Origin: Verrucomicrobiota bacterium
Lineage (GTDB): Bacteria > Verrucomicrobiota > Verrucomicrobiia > Chthoniobacterales > JAFAMB01
Assembly (NCBI GenBank): GCA_019242435.1
Contig: JAFAVN010000200.1
Location: 1-9,956 of the forward strand
DNA length: 9,956 nucleotides
Direction: 5' to 3'
Part shown: piece by piece, positions 8,301-9,956 of the stretch
Layout: each line of letters begins with the position of its first letter
How positions within the stretch are numbered: position 1 is the first letter of the stretch
The notes under the pieces: generated by a model
What the model was told of the DNA's origin: nothing
What the model saw: only the letters and a program-made list of their open reading frames with translations
Database searches by the model: none
Program-made: the position numbers and the translations under genes

Positions 8301-8587
8301 ACGGCTTTACCCGGGATCAGCCATTCGACGCTCTTGGTGTAAGGAACGATGTAGGTTTCAGGTCTGTGGCACCCGGTTAATCCGACACCGGCGAGAGCCA
8401 GGGACCCTCCCATCAAACGCAGGAAGTTCCGTCGGGACACGGGATCCGTCTGAAGCTCAGCCGCACCTTCAGGAAACTCTCGCTCGAGCCACTCTCGGAA
8501 CTGAGGGGTATCAGCCAACTCCTCCAGTCCGCGCCAATAACGACGGCCCGTCGCTTCTTCCGGGGGGTGATGAAAAATTCTCTTCAT
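5309..8587 (-). CDS. actB: ACIII subunit ActB: molybdopterin-oxidoreductase-like domain fused to Fe-S domain
   Basis: The 1092-residue periplasmic electron-transfer subunit begins with an extended Tat signal. An N-terminal YWRGLEELADTPQFREWL segment (17-34) precedes SRRNFLRLMG (51-60), a hydrophobic run and a lipobox-like LTGC (70-73). Residues about 75-740 resemble the molybdopterin oxidoreductase fold but lack its N-terminal CxxC-type Fe-S motif, as expected for ActB, which carries no molybdenum cofactor. The C-terminal part is a PsrB-like Fe-S domain. Its cysteine groups are C775/778/781/785, C839/842/847/851, C871/877/881 and C948/951/983/987. The third group reads CIGTRYC, with T874 replacing a cysteine, the known ActB change that gives a [3Fe-4S] cluster beside three [4Fe-4S] clusters. 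The last about 30 residues (HERAGARVNERV onward) look like repeat-derived extension. The ATG abuts the actA stop (TAAATG), and the TAA overlaps the actC ATG. Confidence 0.96.
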   Translation of the reverse strand: MKRIFHHPPEEATGRRYWRGLEELADTPQFREWLEREFPEGAAELQTDPVSRRNFLRLMGGSLALAGVGLTGCHRPETYIVPYTKSVEWLIPGKAVLYTTSMPRRFGGMPLIATTFEGRPTKLEGNPLVPGYNGGTDVFAQAAILNLYDPDRARAFRENGNETTDQKCDAYLKKVRTESQSTGGEGLALLLDPQWSPTRDRVLNLIKQQFPKAQVYYDDPLGSENINSTVDALFGADVRLRPDFTEADIILSLDADFLGLEGTLEELKAFSDRRRVRGAVDKVNRLYSVENRYTITGGMADHRLRYPASAIPSFAAVLAQKIAEFTGDHTLAGIVGPLKPAPVTNDAWLTECAKDLVAHKGKAIVVVGNRYPTSIQALIHAINDALGAFGSTIRVLTAPRIHGGSIQDLANDVKGGSIKRLFILASNQGFTAPDDLQWMEQVQKKVPEVIRLGYYEDETAPGTLWQIPEAHFLEAWGDQRAPNGTYLPIQPMILPLFGGWSQLDVLVKLAGAPAGLDAVRETFKQFAGTGDFEEAWTALLRRGYTPDSAYAASQARLGRDKVTTLVQAVGELPGPVSANAMEMVFPGDYKVEDGRYTNNGWLQEMPDPITKLTWDNGVQMSTTTAKALGLGEADLIEVTIGDRKLTAAVLLSPGHADYSLSLSLGYGRERIGAVGQGTGFNAYRLRTTTASYVATGVKVRLLQADGYKLNRTQLHHSMEGRAIIREGTLEDFQRNPAFPKKMWTDAELEPNISLYSHPPLNAPNQWGMVIDLNTCIGCSACLVACQAENNIPIVGKDQVERGREMHWMRIDRYFSSADGDVSNPRLDEDPEMVVQPMACQHCENAPCETVCPVNATVHSEEGLNVMVYNRCIGTRYCSNNCPFKVRRFNFFNYNDRSITDKIEHGLPGFEGKQTLILGPLTPWGMDEISKLQKNPNVTVRSRGVMEKCTYCVQRIETAKISQKIKAGVTGDLTLPTDTVRSACQEVCPVEAIVFGDINDPASQVSRLRTAPQNYHLLEYLNVQTRTSYLARLRNPNPRMPGSAKIGKINTEHGGYQYQKFLEYEHERAGARVNERVPMPSVERANDRTGGNG
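5332..5400. repeat. GAACGAGCGGGA-type degenerate repeat in the 3' end of actB
   Basis: On the minus strand this stretch is a run of degenerate GAACGAGC / CGAACG units encoding the ActB tail (HERAGARVNERV and following). The 12-base TCCCGCTCGTTC at 5381-5392 recurs exactly at 790-801 in the single-span protein gene. Confidence 0.5.
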
Positions 8588-9241
8588 TTAGCGGTGGCAA
8601 CCCGCGCAGTTCTGCGGTGGATTGATATTCCAGTTCTTTTGCAACTGAGTGCCGATCTGTTGTTGAGTCTCGCCGCTGTCCGGTTTCCAATCCAAATTAA
8701 ACACCTGATTTACCGGCCGCAGCGCAGTCTCCGGATGTCGATGGCAGTTCAAGCACCAACCCATCGACAAAGGTTCATGCTGGTAAACCACCCCCATGTG
8801 ATTCACATCGCCGTGGCAGCTAATACAACTGATCCCGCGATTCACGTGGACGGCATGATTGAAATAGGCAAAATCAGGTATTTGATGGATCCGTACCCAA
8901 TGCATAGGCTGACCGGTTTCCCAACTTTGCTTCACTGCCCATAGCTTTGGATTATCCTTTTGGATCTGTTGATGGCAGTTCATGCAAGTCTGCGTGGTTG
9001 GCACATTGGACGTAGACGAGACCTGAACATAGGAATGGCAATACCGGCAATCCATGCCCAGCTGCGACACGTGGATATCGTGAGGAAAGGGTACTGGTTG
9101 AATAGGCTGATAACCCTGCCGCATGTACTCTGGAGTTAAATACCACCAGTAAGCAGCTGAGGCAGCGCCTCCGATGACCAGGAGGCAAAAGATTATTTTC
9201 AGCGGTAAGTAATTAGTCCAGCGCGGAAAAAAGTTAGCCAT
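8588..9241 (-). CDS. actA: ACIII pentaheme cytochrome c subunit ActA
   Basis: The 217-residue protein has an N-terminal membrane anchor or signal (about 14-33) and five CxxCH heme c motifs: CRYCH (65-69), CMNCH (86-90), CISCH (139-143), CLNCH (163-167) and CAGCH (212-216). Additional histidines (H54, H57, H114, H119, H129, H132, H148, H155) can serve as distal ligands. Five hemes, one anchor and the position first in the cluster identify ActA, the periplasmic electron-exit subunit of ACIII. The likely ribosome binding site AGGAGG lies 17 bases before the ATG, further than usual, with no in-frame start codon between them. The stop directly abuts the actB start. It is the first gene of the operon, so the promoter should lie in 9242-9700. 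Confidence 0.95.
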   Translation of the reverse strand: MANFFPRWTNYLPLKIIFCLLVIGGAASAAYWWYLTPEYMRQGYQPIQPVPFPHDIHVSQLGMDCRYCHSYVQVSSTSNVPTTQTCMNCHQQIQKDNPKLWAVKQSWETGQPMHWVRIHQIPDFAYFNHAVHVNRGISCISCHGDVNHMGVVYQHEPLSMGWCLNCHRHPETALRPVNQVFNLDWKPDSGETQQQIGTQLQKNWNINPPQNCAGCHR

Positions 9242-9750
9242 TCGACGGCGAGGGGGCGCCTCCTGATCCGCACTGATCGCTTACCCAGCGGGACCCGATC
9301 TGCAACCTTGTTTTGGGGGTTAAATCGTTGATTCTCAAACCAGGCACTGTCGAGAACTGACGGCGCTTGAGAATATGGCGTCCGGTATAATCCGCAACAA
9401 ATTTCTGACACCTTCCCAATCGGTCATTCTTGTCCAGGCGAATTATCCTCTAAACGAGGACCAAAGCCTCCGTCAATTGGGAAAATCGAAAATTACAAGT
9501 AAACGGATTTGCACGCGAACTTTCACGAAGTTTTTAGATTTAAACGATCGTCGGAGTGTGCAAGAAAAGTAGCTGGAACCGGCGGCGGTCCAATAATACA
9601 ACTTATATATTTATGTTATTTTTTCTAAGAGAGCGTTAGCGATTGCTATCGACCCAAATCCTCCGGCGCTCGGGTGAAGGGCCATATTCCAGACGCTCTG
9701 CCATAACGGGCCAGGTTTATGAGTGATGCTTTTTGGCACGAGGGCCTGAA
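9242..9750. other. operon leader and intergenic region, no convincing gene or promoter
   Basis: The region upstream of actA should contain the operon promoter. On the minus strand there is a TTGACG (9470-9475) followed by GATAAT, but the spacing of about 23 bases is too long for a standard sigma-70 pair, so I do not call it. An AT-rich block at about 9598-9628 could be an UP-like or promoter region. Two short frames reach the actA start: one of 61 codons from a TTG ends in an ATGGCTAA overlap with actA, another of 70 codons from a GTG runs into it. A 60-codon frame at 9611-9793 (minus) is partly made of hairpin sequence. None of these looks like a conserved protein. Confidence 0.5.
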
Positions 9751-9791
9751 AGGACTCAGCCTCGGGCTGAGCCCTCCAGTCCCTTCGGGAC
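9751..9791. repeat. two adjacent hairpins (CTCAGCC/GGCTGAG and GTCCC/GGGAC)
   Basis: CTCAGCC (9755-9761) and GGCTGAG (9765-9771) pair over a TCG loop; one A-C mismatch and three more pairs extend the stem to 9751-9775. Directly after it GTCCC (9779-9783) pairs with GGGAC (9787-9791) over TTC. Neither has a T-run. Their GC content, tight spacing and shared motif with 9907-9919 suggest an interspersed REP-like repeat. Confidence 0.55.
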
Positions 9792-9845
9792 AAATTCCGA
9801 AGAACCTATAGGGGCACGAATTCGATCTGCGGGATGAGACTCGAC

Positions 9846-9872
9846 CGTAACGGCTCGCCCGGCGCCGTTACG
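9846..9872. repeat. perfect 9-bp inverted repeat CGTAACGGC / GCCGTTACG
   Basis: Arms 9846-9854 and 9864-9872 are perfect complements around a nine-base loop TCGCCCGGC. No T-run follows. It could be a REP-like hairpin or an operator-like dyad, but no regulator gene is nearby to support the latter. Confidence 0.6.
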
Positions 9873-9900
9873 CCGGCACGCATCTTCTCAGCTTTCCTCC

Positions 9901-9923
9901 AACGCCGACTCAGCCTCGGCGTT
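9901..9923. repeat. perfect 8-bp inverted repeat AACGCCGA / TCGGCGTT
   Basis: Arms 9901-9908 and 9916-9923 are perfect complements around a CTCAGCC loop. The 13 bases GACTCAGCCTCGG at 9907-9919 are identical to 9753-9765 in the first hairpin of this cluster, although they fold differently, which points to shared repeat ancestry. Confidence 0.6.
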
Positions 9924-9956
9924 CCGCTCTTTCATCGCGGCTTTACGACTCAGCTT

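Noticed and set aside
9367..9391. TTGAGA and a perfect TATAAT on the plus strand
   Set aside because: The spacer is only 13 bases and no plus-strand gene follows in the window.
9234..9419. 61-codon frame (TTG start) ending in an ATGGCTAA overlap with actA, a possible coupled leader peptide
   Set aside because: Weak start codon, no domain, and a competing 70-codon frame overlaps it. The overlap could be chance, although the distant AGGAGG of actA leaves it open.
9518..9537. AACTT/AAGTT short stem followed by Ts, terminator-like on the plus strand
   Set aside because: Five AT-rich base pairs are too weak, and no plus-strand gene precedes it.
9611..9793. 60-codon minus-strand frame upstream of the operon
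   Set aside because: Its start region is the hairpin repeat, no ribosome binding site is evident, and I recognise no family. It may be repeat sequence read as protein.

Overview
The window is dominated by one minus-strand operon encoding an Alternative Complex III (ACIII). ACIII is the membrane quinol:electron-acceptor oxidoreductase that replaces the cytochrome bc1 complex in many bacteria. Transcription runs right to left: actA (pentaheme cytochrome c), actB (fused molybdopterin-oxidoreductase-like and Fe-S protein), actC (NrfD/PsrC-type quinol-site membrane subunit), actD (DUF3341), actE (monoheme cytochrome c) and actF (second NrfD/PsrC-like membrane subunit). Two more genes follow: a single-span membrane protein with a Pro/Ala/Ser-rich tail, and the 5' part of a heme-copper oxidase subunit I of cbb3/CcoN type that runs off the left edge. 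All junctions are tight (4-nt gap to 14-nt overlap), so this reads as one transcript. ACIII would oxidise membrane quinol and pass electrons through its c-hemes to the oxidase encoded next to it.

The organism is most likely a Verrucomicrobiota-type soil or freshwater bacterium. This is inferred from the fused actB, the ACIII-plus-CcoN-like gene order, the Ala/Pro/Ser-rich tail and the short GC-rich repeats. No rRNA or other marker gene is present to confirm it.

Layout: 1-511 is the partial CcoN-like oxidase gene. 498-1388 is the single-span protein; its 3' third (about 512-803) looks like inserted repeat sequence. 1393-9241 is actF to actA. 9242-9956 has no convincing gene. It holds the operon leader and, at 9751-9923, a cluster of four hairpins that look like interspersed repeats.

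The most interesting points are at the left end. The oxidase fragment has alanine where CcoN carries the helix-II histidine ligand of the low-spin heme, and has no histidine in its first 170 residues. Its start codon follows directly on a perfect five-copy 7-bp tandem repeat that leaves no Shine-Dalgarno sequence and lies inside the overlapping upstream reading frame. A related GAACGAGCGGGA-type repeat occurs in the 3' ends of two operon genes, actB and the single-span protein gene.
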